A stretch of 64,000 nucleotides of DNA from Monosporascus cannonballus (lineage: Eukaryota > Ascomycota > Sordariomycetes > Xylariales), in NCBI GenBank assembly GCA_004154925.1, contig QJNS01000024.1, positions 1 through 64,000 on the forward strand, written 5' to 3'. Under the pieces are notes generated by a model. The model had not been told where the DNA came from. It saw nothing but the letters and a program-made list of their open reading frames with translations, and ran no database searches. Of this stretch, positions 49,201 to 61,164 are shown piece after piece. Made by a program: the position numbers and the translations under genes. Each line of letters begins with the position of its first letter. Position 1 is the first letter of the stretch.

Positions 49201-51959
49201 TCTGCCGAGGTCCGGTGTTGTCTTAAGGTTCAGAAACGAAACATACCGGAAACCGTTGCTCCACAAAAACTGAGTGGACACATTACGCCCGGTCTTTCAT
49301 CCCGTGGAGAAGACCGACGGGCCCGTGACGTCTAGCTCACTTTCCCTGGCCACCGCAAAGACAGCTTTGGCGCTCATTTCCCGTTTTGTCGGTGTTTACA
49401 TGATCGCTATCCAACATTAGTGCCAAGGTCCATCATTTCAGTCTACCTTACACAGGTGGCTTGGCTGCCATCACCTACAGTTGACAGATATCACCAACCG
49501 TAGACAGGATGTACCTAGACAAGATTATGGAAAAGGAGATGGCCGGAGTTGACAAACAAGCCTGGACGGTAGACGATCCAATCGCTTATGTATTAGCTAT
49601 TTTTTGTAATCTAGCCAGGCTTAGGCTCGTTCATAGACGATGCTTATTTCTTTACAACATCAAATGGGGTTGGACTGTCGGGGCTAAGAGTCTAGGGCTC
49701 CGCGAATGAAAGTTCTTATGGGAGGGGCGAGTTGGTTTGGTTGCAAGCTTCCCCATCTCCTTGACGAGTCGCAAGCAGGGCACCTACCTAACATAGGGAG
49801 GGTAGGGGTCTTATTATTTCACGCCCCTCGTCCTCGTGGGGGCATTGCACCTCTTGATGGGCTGTGAGGAATGGTATGCAGGTGCTAATCCGGACATATC
49901 GGAGCCCAACATCCCCCCTCGGCAGTACTTTCTGCTTGTGTCGCGTCGATTCTCTTGGTCGTCTGCCCATGGAAGGTGTTCCCATTGGCCCCTCTTTAGC
50001 GTATCAAGGTGAGGGCGAAAGTGTACCTGTCTTCTGGGGGCTTCGAGGCATGTACTTGGGTATGGGAGGCTCGGGCTGCCTACCTTAGGCATGCGTGAGC
50101 TGCTGGTACAGGGCTACGAGAAGAGGCGAGAGGCAAGGCCATGAATGAAGCGCCCCCATCTCACACCTTGTGACTCGTGCAATTCTTCCTTGCGGCGTAT
50201 GAGCGGGACACCACGAACATATTAAAACCAGAATTCCGTTCTGAACTCGGAAAGCCTTCTCCAGTTTCCTTGGCTCTCTGCCTCTTGGGTTCCTCAGCGT
50301 TTGCGCCAAGGCTTGGTCGTTCGCAACTATCCAACTGTTGAGACACAGCTATATCGATCCAAGGTAGCCTGCCTAAATTGATAATATCCCCTCGGGAGGC
50401 TAGGCTAGCTACGAGGAGACACAGCAACATCTTGGCAACCACGACAGCTGCCGTACTCCCATTGCGACAGCAAAGCAAAAGCAGAAAAGAAGTGGGAGAA
50501 TTGAAAAAAGAAGAAAAGAAAAGGAAAACAACAAACTGCGAAACATACATACATCATCAAGTCATAATCCACTTGCCTACTATACATACCTCCCCTACCT
50601 AATTCTGTAACCAACTCATAATCCCCGGCTGCGGTCATCGGCCTGCGTGGCCTCGCCCACTCATTATAAGTAAATCCCACGTTCCTGCTCCGAGAAAGCG
50701 TGAAGGGGGTTCACCATTTAACAATCTCCCGGGGAGTTGGATTAATTTGCATTACTATATACTTAGCGTATGTAGTGTCGCAGTTTGTGTTACCAGTTTC
50801 TTAATGCTAACAGGTACCAGAAACTAAGCTCTGGAGGGACCTAAGCTTTCTTGAGTGGCTTAAGAGAGATCCACCAATCCCTGTGTCCTCTTCCGCTACC
50901 GGCGTCCCTGTGTGGACCTTCTACACCAAGGCAGCGAGGAGCAGCAACGAGTGAGCCTAAAAGGGCCTTTAGAAGGTGCTAAAGAGGGCATAGCGTGCAT
51001 GTCTTGGGGTCCCAAAAGATCGGGGTGCACTACGAAATTGCCAAAGAAAAAGGGGGGGTAACACATCGAAAAAGAATTTAATTTAATTGAGATCTCGCCG
51101 CAGCTGCCAACGCCGACTCCGACGCCATAGCAGCAAGCCATGTCATCGCCACAACTGCAAACTTCGCTCTCGACCTCTCCCGGATATCCAACCAACACCA
51201 ACAGCAACAGACGATTGCGCCGGAGACAAATACAACTCTACATGATTCGACCTTCTTTCGAGAACAATCTCCCCTATGTTCGTCCTAGCCATCATAGCCA
51301 TAACCATCGCAATTATCATAGTCGTCATCACCACGGATTTCGTCATCCCCGCCGTCGTCCTGACAATCACCACCGTCCCCTCCTGCCGCTACCGTCGTCC
51401 TCTACCAACAACAGTGACGGTGGGATTAACAGGATTAACCACAACATCAGATTGTCGACCAAAACGAACCAGGTCGGGAACGCCACAGGTGAGTCTCTTT
51501 TTATTTTGGGTTTTGTTCGACGTTTCGCAGCCTTACGACTTGGTTCTGTATCGCAAAGTTTCCTATTTCGGCGGGGTTACATGCCCTGGCAGCCGGGTCC
51601 CCCAGTGTCTCCACGACGATCTGCAGAAGTACCTAAACCTTGTAAGAAGTACATGACTACTGCTCAGTGCATTATGTCATAGCGCCCAGTCAGTCAATTT
51701 ACCTCTTTCATTCTCAAACCGCTTTATCTAAACCTCACCTACCCATGTCCCGTTAGCATCTATTCATCTATCTATTTATTCGACTGCTGGGCTTTCGAAC
51801 ATCAGAGCCCTCTCTCTCTTTCCTACAAGCATGCGACGAAATTCACTCTTGTTCCTACACTACTTGCTTACCTTGACTGCGAACTAATAGAGTGAATCAT
51901 CCGCAGATCCTCAACTTGCCTGCAGGCAGTCGCAACAATCATCCCTTGCCAGAGTGGCG
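43242..51959. other. Gene-poor block, 8.7 kb, with degraded coding remnants
   Basis: The left end is the Tad3 promoter, with AT-rich sequence at 43.80-43.92 kb. A GC-rich patch at about 43.95-45.12 kb has long overlapping open frames on both strands but no recognised family. From 45.1 to 50 kb the sequence is AT-richer with scattered short frames; one remnant at 46343-46627 looks like genuine protein with disabling stops. A purine-rich tract lies at 50468-50535. From about 51.1 kb onward the sequence is probably the 5' leader of the rightward PFK-2/FBPase-2 gene. Confidence 0.4.
46343..46627 (+). pseudogene. Degraded protein remnant with RIP-like in-frame stops
   Basis: Read in one frame from ATG 46343, this stretch gives a plausible helical protein segment (QAVLEENNFVECA, then VALSRIIDLITLECKEDVV and GWPAEQLDDAITLSATDSL, ending ESSAGALPI). 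It is interrupted by three stops: TAG at 46358, TAA at 46361 and TAA at 46403. Each could come from CAG or CAA by a single C-to-T change at CpA, the hallmark of repeat-induced point mutation. The frame is continuous otherwise. The parent family is not recognised. Upstream exons, if any, are not evident. Confidence 0.4.
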
Positions 51960-54246
51960 ATGGCCAATCAGCGCGCCGTCGCCAATTCCAATTTCGATTC
52001 TCCTACGGCATCACCATCCGCAGTCCCCCTCCCAACGATAATCACACGGTCCGCATCCGACCGCCCGCTGCAGACCATCATTTCTTCCACGGAATCTGTT
52101 AACTCACAGACTGCTACTGCTCCCCCAACACAAAATGGTAGCGTAAGTTCATCGCAGCCGAACTCTTCGAGCGACAATAAAGCTGCCTTATCCGACTCGC
52201 CTGGTTTGGACGGGTTGTCATTGTCGTCGACTCCCGCTCCTCCGCATGTCTGCCTGCCTCCGCCAGATCTTGCCAACGCCTTGAGAGCCGTGAAAGATGG
52301 CAATCCTAGCGTTGTTCTACATGAGCGCCATGGGTCTCTAGGTAGTGACTCACCATATGCCAAGAGTATCTCCTCCACTGCCCCTGGATCCCCACGGATG
52401 TAAGCGCTGCTATAAGAAAACCTTGTGACCGTGAGAGGGCTAATTTGAATTGTAGACCCCCGGTGCGGCAAAATTCCGGCGGTACCACTCCACGTGTAAG
52501 GCCGCATGCGACGACCCTCAATATCCCTGGTATGACGAAATCCCTCGTCTCGCCAGATGGGAAGATAGCCGACCGCGATGTTGCAGCAAAACTTGTTGTT
52601 ATCATGGTAGGCCTTCCGGCCAGAGGGAAGTCGTACATCACCAAGAAGATACGGAGATACCTTTCTTGGCAGCAGCACAATACTAGGATTTTCAACGTGG
52701 GCAACCGGCGGCGACAAACTGCCAATGCCCCGTCAGCTCCGCAGCAGGGAAGGGGAACAGCCTCGGATACGGTGGCGCAGGCAGCTGACATCCTACGGAG
52801 AGACTCTCAAGCGTTCCGTGATGCCTCTGCGCAAAAGGAGATGCCCACGCTAGAGGGGGTCGAGTCGGTTGATCAATCGGCGAAATTCTTCGATCCTTAT
52901 AACTCCGAAGCAGCCAAGTTCCGCGACCAACTTGCTCTGGAGACTCTCCATGAGTTGCTGGACTATCTCATCAGTGGTGGTGGAGCAGTGGGTATCCTCG
53001 ATGCGACGAATAGCACGATAAAGCGCCGCCAGATGCTTTTTGATACAATCAAGGCACGGGAGCCCAGACTCGGGGTCCTTTTCATCGAGAGTGTGTGCAC
53101 AAATCCGAATGTAAGTTACCAGAAAATTATTTGTACCTTCACGGGTTATCGTAACTAACATTTGCTAGATTCTGGAAGCCAATATGCGTCTGAAACTGTC
53201 TGGCCCTGATTACAAGGACAAAGATCCTGTCCAGTCGCTTGCCGACTTCAAGGAACGTGTCAAAGCATACGAGAGTGCTTATGAACCCCTGGGAGACTAT
53301 GAAGAGGATCACGGAATGCAATACATCAAGGTGAGGAGAGCCATCCCCGCCCCCCCCTGATCGACGCTTGCTGACTCTTTTTTCAAAGATGATCGATGTT
53401 GGCAAGAAACTCACCCATTTTGGGCTAGACGGCTTTCTTAGCAACGGCATTGCCCATTATCTCTCCTCTTTCAACCTGTCCCCTAGACAGATATGGATCA
53501 CTCGGCATGGGCAATCCACCGATAATTTGCAGGGCCTGATCGGTGGAAACTCCGAACTGACCGAACGAGGGCATTACTACAGCCTCAACCTCTATAGGTT
53601 CATCACGCAGAAGCGCAAGGAGTGGTTGGTGGAGCAGAAGAACAAGATCGCCCAGTCTTCCTTCCCACCTCTCCCTGGAGATAAATCACCACCGTATCCC
53701 GATCTGAATCGAGAGCTCGAGGAGAAGAACACTTGTGTTTGGACGTCGATGTTGACGCGAAGCATCCAAACGGCTGAATACTTCGAGGCGGACGAGGACT
53801 ACGATGTGAAGCATTGGGAGATGCTCAACGAATTGAATGCGGGCAAATTCGAGGGCATGTCTTATGAGCAGATTGCTCGCGAGCACACGGACGAATACAT
53901 CAAGCGCCAGCGCAATAAGCTACATTATATATACCCCGGCGTCGGAGGTGAGGGTTACCTTCAGGTAATCAACCGACTTCGAGATATGGTTCGGGAAATC
54001 GAACGGATCAAGGACCACCTCGTGATCATCGGCCATCGATCAGTCTGTCGAGTCTTGCTGGCCTATTTCATGGATCTCACCACGGACGATATCGCAGACC
54101 TGGATATGCCCCTTGGCATGATATACGCTATTGAACCTAAGCCATACGGTATCGAGTTCCATGCCTACAAATACAACGAAGAAAAGGCTTGGTTTGATGA
54201 GCTTCCCGGCTACAAATCTCAGAAGACGGTGGATCCCAATGCCTGA
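51960..54246 (+). CDS. 6-phosphofructo-2-kinase / fructose-2,6-bisphosphatase
   Basis: Exons are 51960-52399, 52456-53110, 53169-53330 and 53389-54246, giving 704 residues; three introns of 56-58 nt keep the frame. A Ser/Pro-rich regulatory N-terminus (about 190 residues) is followed by the kinase with its P-loop GLPARGKS (residues 199-206), FFDPYNSEA, GILDATNST and SVCTNPNILEANMRLK. The phosphatase half begins WITRHGQSTDNLQG, with the phospho-histidine H459 present, followed by LNELNAGKFEGMSYE and IIGHRSVCRVLLAYF. Retention of the histidine suggests a bifunctional enzyme or bisphosphatase, unlike yeast Pfk26/27, in which this site is altered. It sets the level of fructose-2,6-bisphosphate, the activator of glycolytic phosphofructokinase, in the cytosol. 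A roughly 50-residue insertion follows FNVGNRRRQ. A longer N-terminus is possible (see findings). Confidence 0.93.
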
Positions 54247-56072
54247 ACAGGGAGCATAGCTCAAGCGGCTGTAACAATATCGACATGTGTACTACTAGGG
54301 GATGCAGAAACGGCGGCTATGAGGCGCAAAGATACCATACAGAAACGGCTAGGAATGATTTCAGTTATAGGTTGGAGGCTTCCGCCGAGGCGTAGGTGGC
54401 AAATTCTTCTTTTTGGCGTTCGGCGTTACTTCACGATAAGTTGGACAGGTTTGTGCCCTTCTACGGCTAAAGACTCGGCGTTGAGAGAATATTCTAGGTT
54501 GGCCGGCTTCCGACCCCCACGAGCATGTGGTAGAGTCATGCATGGTTGAAAGCGAAGGAGAACTGGCAATAGACTAGCGGTTTTGTGCTATTGGCAAAGA
54601 CGATTAGCTTCTCTCGACAGCAGCTTTTTGCTTGCTGTGACGCACAGGCAACCAAGACCCTTAGGTATATCTCTGATAACAACATGTTATGATGACAAAC
54701 CCCGACCTGAAACCGGTCTCTCGGCACGTCACACCGGCTCCACGTATTGCAGCCAGCGAATGCTTGTCCTACCACACTTCCGGATTCATGGTATGTAGAG
54801 GACGTGGTGCTTCACCTACTGCGACTACCGCCGGAGAGTGGAACCCGTATTGTCAGATGTTGGGGTGAAAGAGGCCCCCGAGATCACTCTAGACTAGCAT
54901 CTGCCACAGTTGCTGTCCTGCAAGTCTCGACCACCCTGGCTTTGCCGGGTTCCTGTACATGCTTGCGCACATATGCATGTATACCCCAAAAGCGTGATAT
55001 CTGGTCATTGTCGCTGTTGACCTCGGTCAGGGTCGAGACGTATCGATCTGTCTAGGGCTTCGCTTGGGTTACTTGTAGATACCTGGGTACTGGCTGCATC
55101 TGTCGACTTGATGACCGTCACGCCTGGTATCACGACATATCTCGCCTGAGGTTGGGAGCCTATTGCCATGTTACCAGTCAATCTATCTGCCGCGCAGAGC
55201 TCGTCAACGGATGGGCTGCATTATAACTGGTGCGTCGGTAGCTCCAGCTCCGTGCAGCAGGTGATGGATGGGATAGCGAGTCATGAAGTCCGGACGGATC
55301 TAAGGGGTTTTGGCCGTTCTGCCGCCGTGAGCTGTGTGGTATTCCCCGTCGATTACTCTCCTGCCGCGCGATGCGGATGGCAAGTGCTAGGATGTTAGTT
55401 GATAGTCTTGTGCGGATCTCTTCTCAGGAATTAGTTAGCTCACCCGTGTGACACGCCTGCTTGATTCGGACTGCTGTATTTTTTTTTTGGGGGGGGGGGG
55501 GGGGCGGGAGGAGACAACGGGCGAGGGGCGGCCTAGGGGGGGCCAATAAGCCTGTTTGACGAACTAACACCGGTGCACGAAACCCGGCACGATTAATCAA
55601 TCACTAATCACGATAGGCGGAAACAAGACAGGATATTATATATAATATTCTATTCATAGACGCGTCGTCGCGTGCTCAACGGGCAATAGTGTAATCGTCA
55701 TAAGGTCATACTTCATCATCAATGTCGTGACTCATTCCATCCAATCCGAGCCCCAACCCGCGCCATAAACGACAGAAGAAAAAGGGGGTCCGAAGACCGC
55801 ATAAGTATATGTACAGAACACGTCGATGAACTCCTGACGCCTGGTATCAACCACTCGTTGCCTCTTTGAGACGTCCCAAACGACACCGTCTTATGTTTTT
55901 GTGTTTTTGTTTTCTTCTGGGGCGGAGCCGGACCCATCCAGCATCGCGAAGCCGACCATCGGACTCGCGGGGGCTCCCCCCTTTTTTTGTGTTTTGTTCT
56001 TTTCGTGAGGTTAAGAAAATGCATCTCTGTGTTCGCAGCGCCGTACGTTGTCGGAGGTTCCTCGAGTGCAAT
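54247..56072. other. Intergenic region between convergent genes, with a T10G16 tract
   Basis: It lies between the 3' ends of the rightward PFK-2/FBPase-2 gene and the leftward gene at 56.1 kb. No gene is supported. A T10 run followed by a G16 run lies at 55479-55504, and an AT-rich TATATATAATATT stretch lies near 55636-55650. Confidence 0.5.
55479..55504. repeat. Homopolymer junction T10-G16
   Basis: Ten T residues are followed directly by sixteen G residues, then CGGGAGG. Lengths are likely to vary and may be affected by sequencing error. Confidence 0.8.
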
Positions 56073-58091
56073 TCACAGCGCCTGTCCATACTGCCAGTCG
56101 ACCTGCATCCTATTCTCGTCGACGAGCCCGGGGTCCACTTCGGTGCTGCCACGGGGTTGCTTCTGCTGGTGATAGTAGTAGTAGTGATCTGGGATGCGCG
56201 GCACCGACGGTATGCCGCGGTTGGCGTCAGGTAGTATGCTCAGCTGTCTCGGCACAGCTTTCGGTGGCGACACCCAGGCCGCAGCCGTCATGGCAGTGAG
56301 AGCATTAGTAGTAGTAGTATGGGTATCATCAGTATTGGTGTCAGTAGTATAAGTAGTGACGGCAAAATATCCGCTACTGCCGCGCCGCGCCCTGCCGCCG
56401 CCGCACCCACCACCGCGCAGACTCGAGTCGCGGGGCGGGACACGGTCCGGGGACATGAAGCGCTCGCCGGACTCGTCGTGCCCGAGGCCGAAATTGAGGT
56501 TGTGGATGTCGGCGTTAGCGCAGCATCCTGGTCCTGAAGTCGGGGCCGCAGGCACGGACAGGGACAAGGGCATGGACACGGGCGGGCCCGCCTTCGCCTT
56601 CCTGCGAGACGGGGACGAGGATCGAAATTGCCACGGGGCGCGGGGGGGAGGAGTGGGTGGCCTGCCGCGCTTCCCCAACCTGTTGCCTCCGGCCCCGCGC
56701 CCCGGGCTGACCTTTCCGGGCCCGGACTTGCGTAAAAAGCCGCTGGACCTGCGGTGAAGCTTGCTGGTGGGGCTGCTCACCGTCGTTGTTGTCACCTCGG
56801 GCGGTGCTGGGGAGGGCTCGCGCAGTCGGACGGGCCTCTCGGTTTGGTGTAGATACACCATGCCGTCGGCAGCGACCATTGCGGCTTGGTTGGAAGCGGT
56901 AGCGGCCTTCGCCGAGGACGTCATCGACGCGGTGGTAGCGGCGATTGAGGACGGCATCTTGCGCAGCTTCTTGGCGACGCGCTTCAGAGGAGACGTAGGG
57001 GTGCTCGTCGTAGAGGAAGAGGCACGTGCTGCTGCCTGTACATCGGATGATGACCGGGACGAGGAGGTGGTGCCGTCGTCGGTGGAGGATCGACTGCGTT
57101 TGAGGCTGCCGGTGAGTTTGCTGCGCTGGGGTTCCTTCGGCCCCGTTGCTGCTACAGCAGGTGATGGCGGCAGTGGTGGTGCTCTCTTTGGAGAGCTAGG
57201 TATCGCCGCGGCGAGTGCGATGTGCGAAGGTATGTGTCTCGGCTGCGACTTCGTTTGTCGCGCCTCCTGTGGTTGTTCCCCCTCCTGTTGCTGCTGCTCC
57301 AGCCCCGAACCGACAGATGGGATGGTAGGCAGGTGAGGATGTGCTGGAGCGTTGGTTTGATGTTGAGGATGGTGGGGTTGGTTGTGCAGAGAAGATGGCG
57401 GATGCGGCGGCCGGGGCGCAGCGCTTCCCGGAGGCGGCCGTCGTGTGGACTGGATGGCGTGGGCCTTGAAGAAGCCCGAGGCCACGAGCTCGTTGTACGA
57501 CTGCATTATCTCCTCCTTGGTGGGACGGTCCGAGAGGTTGCCCACGCTGGGATGGTGCTGCAGGCCGGCCTTACCGGCGGCGTCGCTGCCAACGCTGCGG
57601 GCCCGCGGAACGTGAACAGAGGACTGCGACTTCTGTCTCAGATGGGGTCGCTTGGGCGATGCCTGTGACATGCTGCTGCTGTACGGCTCAGGCAGGGTGC
57701 TGTGCTTGCGCTTGGCGTTTTCCTCGTCAGCCTGCGACTCCGACGACGACGAGAACGACGACGATGACGACGCGTCGGAGCGAGACGTCCAGGAGAGGGC
57801 ATCCCGCACGCGTGCGAAGAAGCGAAACGACTTCTTCTTGATGAGGCCCGGCTGTTGCTGCTGGTCCTGTAGCACGGATAAAGTGGCACTGTCGGAGACG
57901 GGGCGTTGCTTGCGAGGAACTGCTGCCCGCGCGGGATCCACGAAGAACTGGGCTTCGTAGGCCCTGATTTCCTCCGGCCCGAGGAACTCGAGCGGTGGCA
58001 CGGTGCTGACCCGGTCGTTCATGGAGCCTTCCTGGAAGCGAGACGGCCGGGCACTGCCGCTCGTCGACGGCCTCGGCGCGTCGACGGCCAT
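56073..58091 (-). CDS. Large low-complexity protein of unknown function
   Basis: This is an intronless frame of 672 residues starting at the ATG at 58091. It is rich in Ser, Pro, Ala and basic residues, with a Ser run (SSSSSFSSSSES), Gln and His runs and a YYYYHQQK run encoded by a GTA-type repeat near 56168-56185. More conserved-looking islands are PPLEFLGPEEIRAYEAQFF (residues 32-50), KKKSFRFFARVRDALSW, and RPTKEEIMQSYNELVASGFF followed by KAHAIQSTR. These islands resemble uncharacterised proteins of other Sordariomycetes. No enzyme motif, signal peptide or membrane segment is visible. It may be a scaffold or regulatory protein; no function is proposed. Long frames on the opposite strand are mirror frames of this GC-rich gene. 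Confidence 0.75.
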   Translation of the reverse strand: MAVDAPRPSTSGSARPSRFQEGSMNDRVSTVPPLEFLGPEEIRAYEAQFFVDPARAAVPRKQRPVSDSATLSVLQDQQQQPGLIKKKSFRFFARVRDALSWTSRSDASSSSSFSSSSESQADEENAKRKHSTLPEPYSSSMSQASPKRPHLRQKSQSSVHVPRARSVGSDAAGKAGLQHHPSVGNLSDRPTKEEIMQSYNELVASGFFKAHAIQSTRRPPPGSAAPRPPHPPSSLHNQPHHPQHQTNAPAHPHLPTIPSVGSGLEQQQQEGEQPQEARQTKSQPRHIPSHIALAAAIPSSPKRAPPLPPSPAVAATGPKEPQRSKLTGSLKRSRSSTDDGTTSSSRSSSDVQAAARASSSTTSTPTSPLKRVAKKLRKMPSSIAATTASMTSSAKAATASNQAAMVAADGMVYLHQTERPVRLREPSPAPPEVTTTTVSSPTSKLHRRSSGFLRKSGPGKVSPGRGAGGNRLGKRGRPPTPPPRAPWQFRSSSPSRRKAKAGPPVSMPLSLSVPAAPTSGPGCCANADIHNLNFGLGHDESGERFMSPDRVPPRDSSLRGGGCGGGRARRGSSGYFAVTTYTTDTNTDDTHTTTTNALTAMTAAAWVSPPKAVPRQLSILPDANRGIPSVPRIPDHYYYYHQQKQPRGSTEVDPGLVDENRMQVDWQYGQAL

Positions 58092-59571
58092 CTTTCGCCC
58101 GTGGCTGTTGTCTCGGGGTGGTCGATCTTATGTTGTTCTGTGCGAAGTGTGTAGATGGGTAAGTGTCTCCCTTTTCTCAAGAGAGAGGGTCCTGTGAACC
58201 GAAGGAGATGGTTTGGTGTTGATCTGATTGCATTTGCTTCAGCTCGTGAAGTATGCCAAGCGCTAGTAGTAGTAGAGTGTCTGTCTGCGAGTAGAATTGA
58301 TTTCACGATATCTGCAGGCAACTTCAAAATCGTGTGAGACTTATGCATTGAAAACCCAGTTAGATTTCTGCATGAAGTCCAAGTGTGAGTGTCTTGGGGT
58401 TGGGGACGTGGGGGGAGATTTGTTCTTATATCGTGGTTGCCCGGACAACCGTACACTAATTCCCACTTTCAAACCTAAATCATCCACCGCCTCGCTATCC
58501 CCACGACGACTGGGTTACACAATGACTGCCCATGGAATTGGAATTTGCTCTTTTTGAGTTGAGGTGCGGTGGTTTCCTCAATGATTGCGTCGATTTACCG
58601 TTATATTCAAGGACAGTATCGAACGCCAGAGTGTACCATCTAGATCTGGATTACTTAATGATCCTACACTTGAGGGCTCTAAACGCCGATGACCGGAATG
58701 AGTTCCGCTTCCAAAATTTATTTCCGTTCGAAAGTGAATGCGGAGTTCATTCTGCAGTCAACCCCATGTTTTATTGTGGGAGGAGCCCGGTATTTATGGA
58801 GCTCATAGACTGACTATCACCTTTGTCGATCTATCTGGCTGCTACGCAATTACTTCGGAATCTAGCTGAGAAGGTACAAAATCCATTGGACAGAGATCTC
58901 GGAAAGTTACAAGACCCTCCAACAATAAAACAAGGGGCCGAGTGTACTCAACGGTGTTTAGACCCTTGACGGGTAATTGGTATATTGCTCAACCAGGTGA
59001 TTTGTGTTGAGTTTATTCTAAGCTCGCAAACGTCTCCTATGTCTTCAGCGGAATGCGCTACCCCTTAGACGAGATAATGCATTGCTCATCTCACTTGCTA
59101 ATCCGGCCTTACTCTTAAAGACCAAGTGCTTTGAGAAAACCTCTATATTGGAAATACAGTTGTTATACTCCCCCTGCTAAGTGACCTGACAAGCAATCAT
59201 ACCACACATGCACGACACCACGTAATTGGTATTTGATGATAATATAGCTTGATGCTCCTTTTGAAATCCCTTGATCTACAGATATAGTGCCTTCCCGGAG
59301 TTACCAAATGTAAAACTCGTGCCCGCCATGTGACTTGCCAAACTCGGGTAAGGCACGAGATATACAAATTAAGGGGGGGGAAAACGTATCGAAAAGTAAA
59401 AGCTGAAATGGTGCAATAGCCTGCGCCATGGGTATATACGAAAGTGGGCAGCAACGACACTTCTAGATGCATTGAACACCCCAACGCCGTCATAGACCCT
59501 CCCCTCTCGTGTTCTCAGTCGATCGACCTCTACCTAATCAATGCATGACACCGTCCTAGTCACTAGCCTAA
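58092..59571. other. Intergenic region upstream of the 672-residue gene
   Basis: The left part is the promoter of the leftward 672-residue gene; the right part is the 3' flank of VeA. No gene is supported. A G8 run lies near 59372. Confidence 0.5.
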
Positions 59572-61164
59572 TTATGCCGCGAATGGCCTTTGCTTCCATT
59601 CGAAATTTGCTCGTTTGTACCAGCCTATCTTAGGGTCCTTGGGGTCGTTGTAGCTTACTTCTGGACGCTGGCCATTGACAGTACGCTCCTGAGTCGCTTG
59701 GAAGACGTCATCATGCGATCTTTTGGTGGGCTGGGATTCGCGGGTGGCGTACAGAGGCGCCGGTTTAGGAAACGAGTCGGACCGGTTAGACCAGGAGGCC
59801 GAGTTGCTCCGCTCACGTTCGAGAGCCGTGATGGAGGGGAGTACTGACGATGGTGGGGGACCCTTATGCCTGTTGCTCGGTGTACTGGGCATCGGCGCTA
59901 GTGGCTTCATGCCGGTTGTAGAATAATTGTAAGATGGCTGTATCTTGGCTTCCTGTTCCTGGCGAGAAGGCGGACGCTCATAGTAACCAGGCTGAGGAGC
60001 CATGAACCCCGGAGATGGAGGTGGATAGGAGGACACCTGAGACGTGGGGTGGTACGGCGGTGGATGGGCAGGGGATACTGGCGTGGAGAGCGGCCCAGGT
60101 GGTGGCGGCGGAGCATATACAGGCGGCGCGCAGTCTTGACCACCATGGCCGAAGCTGAGAATTCGCCCCGGTTGATTGGGTTGGTACATAGGCGGCGGCG
60201 GGGGGTGGTGTCCGTAGTCAGCGTTAGACGGCCGCCGGGAATGATCGTGACCGTAAGGGGTAGCGTCCATGCTGGTGTTGCTCACGGACCGAGGACGCAA
60301 AACCTCGGGAGTCTGGGTCCTACGCCGTCTGTTGTATTCTTCCTCTGCGTTGTCCTCATAATCTGCACCCGCAGAGGGCTTGCTATTATCACGTCTCCTC
60401 ATGCGCACATCACGGCGGATGCGGACTCGACAGCCTTGCTCGGCGACGGTGCGACTGAGGGCGGTGCTCTCCGACAGCCCAGGGAACTTCTTGGCACTGA
60501 AAACGGCAAAGTCATCTGACTTGACCTCCATTCTGTGATAAAAACCCTGGCCATCATCTTCGCCTCCGGCCATGCCGTCTCGATCCTCGGCCCGCGGTTC
60601 TACCTCTTCGTCTTGCGGGTCCTTGATCTGCTCGTAAAGTGTGAAAACTAAGCGGTAACGCCCTTCATGTCGCACAGAAAGATCCGGGAATATGAAATAG
60701 CCGGCCGGCTCTGGTCGGTCTAGATAACAGCAGCCAGCCACTGGAAATCCAGTAAGGACGGGTGGCGAAGTGGCAGCGGGCGTCTGTACACGTCCGTGGG
60801 CCATGGGGCGAGCGTGCTCAAGTGAGGCGAAGACGAAGAAATCGGCATTATAGTCGAAGGTAATATCTCTGGCCGTTTCATAGTTCTCTCCTTCGAGCAC
60901 TTTGAACTGAAGCACTGGCGGCGGATCAACAGGGCGACGGTCTGCGGATGCTGTTGGACAGAGTTAGCTCGAAGGTCTCATTCGCCCACTGAGGGGTTTA
61001 GTGGTAGTTTCCTTACATTTGGGACCAGAGCCACATGCGCGTGCACGCTCTGGTTGTTGAATAACGTCCAGTTCGTACCAGAGATGTCTGCCACCTTTGG
61101 TGATGCGCGTTTCACGCACAGCTATGGCTCTGGTAGGCTCCGATGGTAAAATAACATTGGCCAT
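59572..61164 (-). CDS. veA: Velvet-domain developmental regulator VeA
   Basis: Exon 1 is 61164-61017 and exon 2 is 60950-59572, with a 66-nt intron, giving 508 residues. The velvet domain covers about residues 1-230: [14 protein letters not shown], a strand ending [37 protein letters not shown] across the splice join, then [42 protein letters not shown] and [17 protein letters not shown], and [13 protein letters not shown]. The C-terminal half is Pro-rich and disordered, ending [20 protein letters not shown], a conserved VeA tail. In Aspergillus and relatives VeA enters the nucleus in the dark, binds VelB and LaeA, and controls sexual development and secondary metabolism. The intron position after GPK supports VeA over VelB, VelC or VosA. 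Confidence 0.94.

Noticed and set aside
56319..57889. Several plus-strand frames of 70-190 codons
   Set aside because: They mirror the GC-rich 672-residue gene on the minus strand, which has an ATG start and conserved-looking islands.
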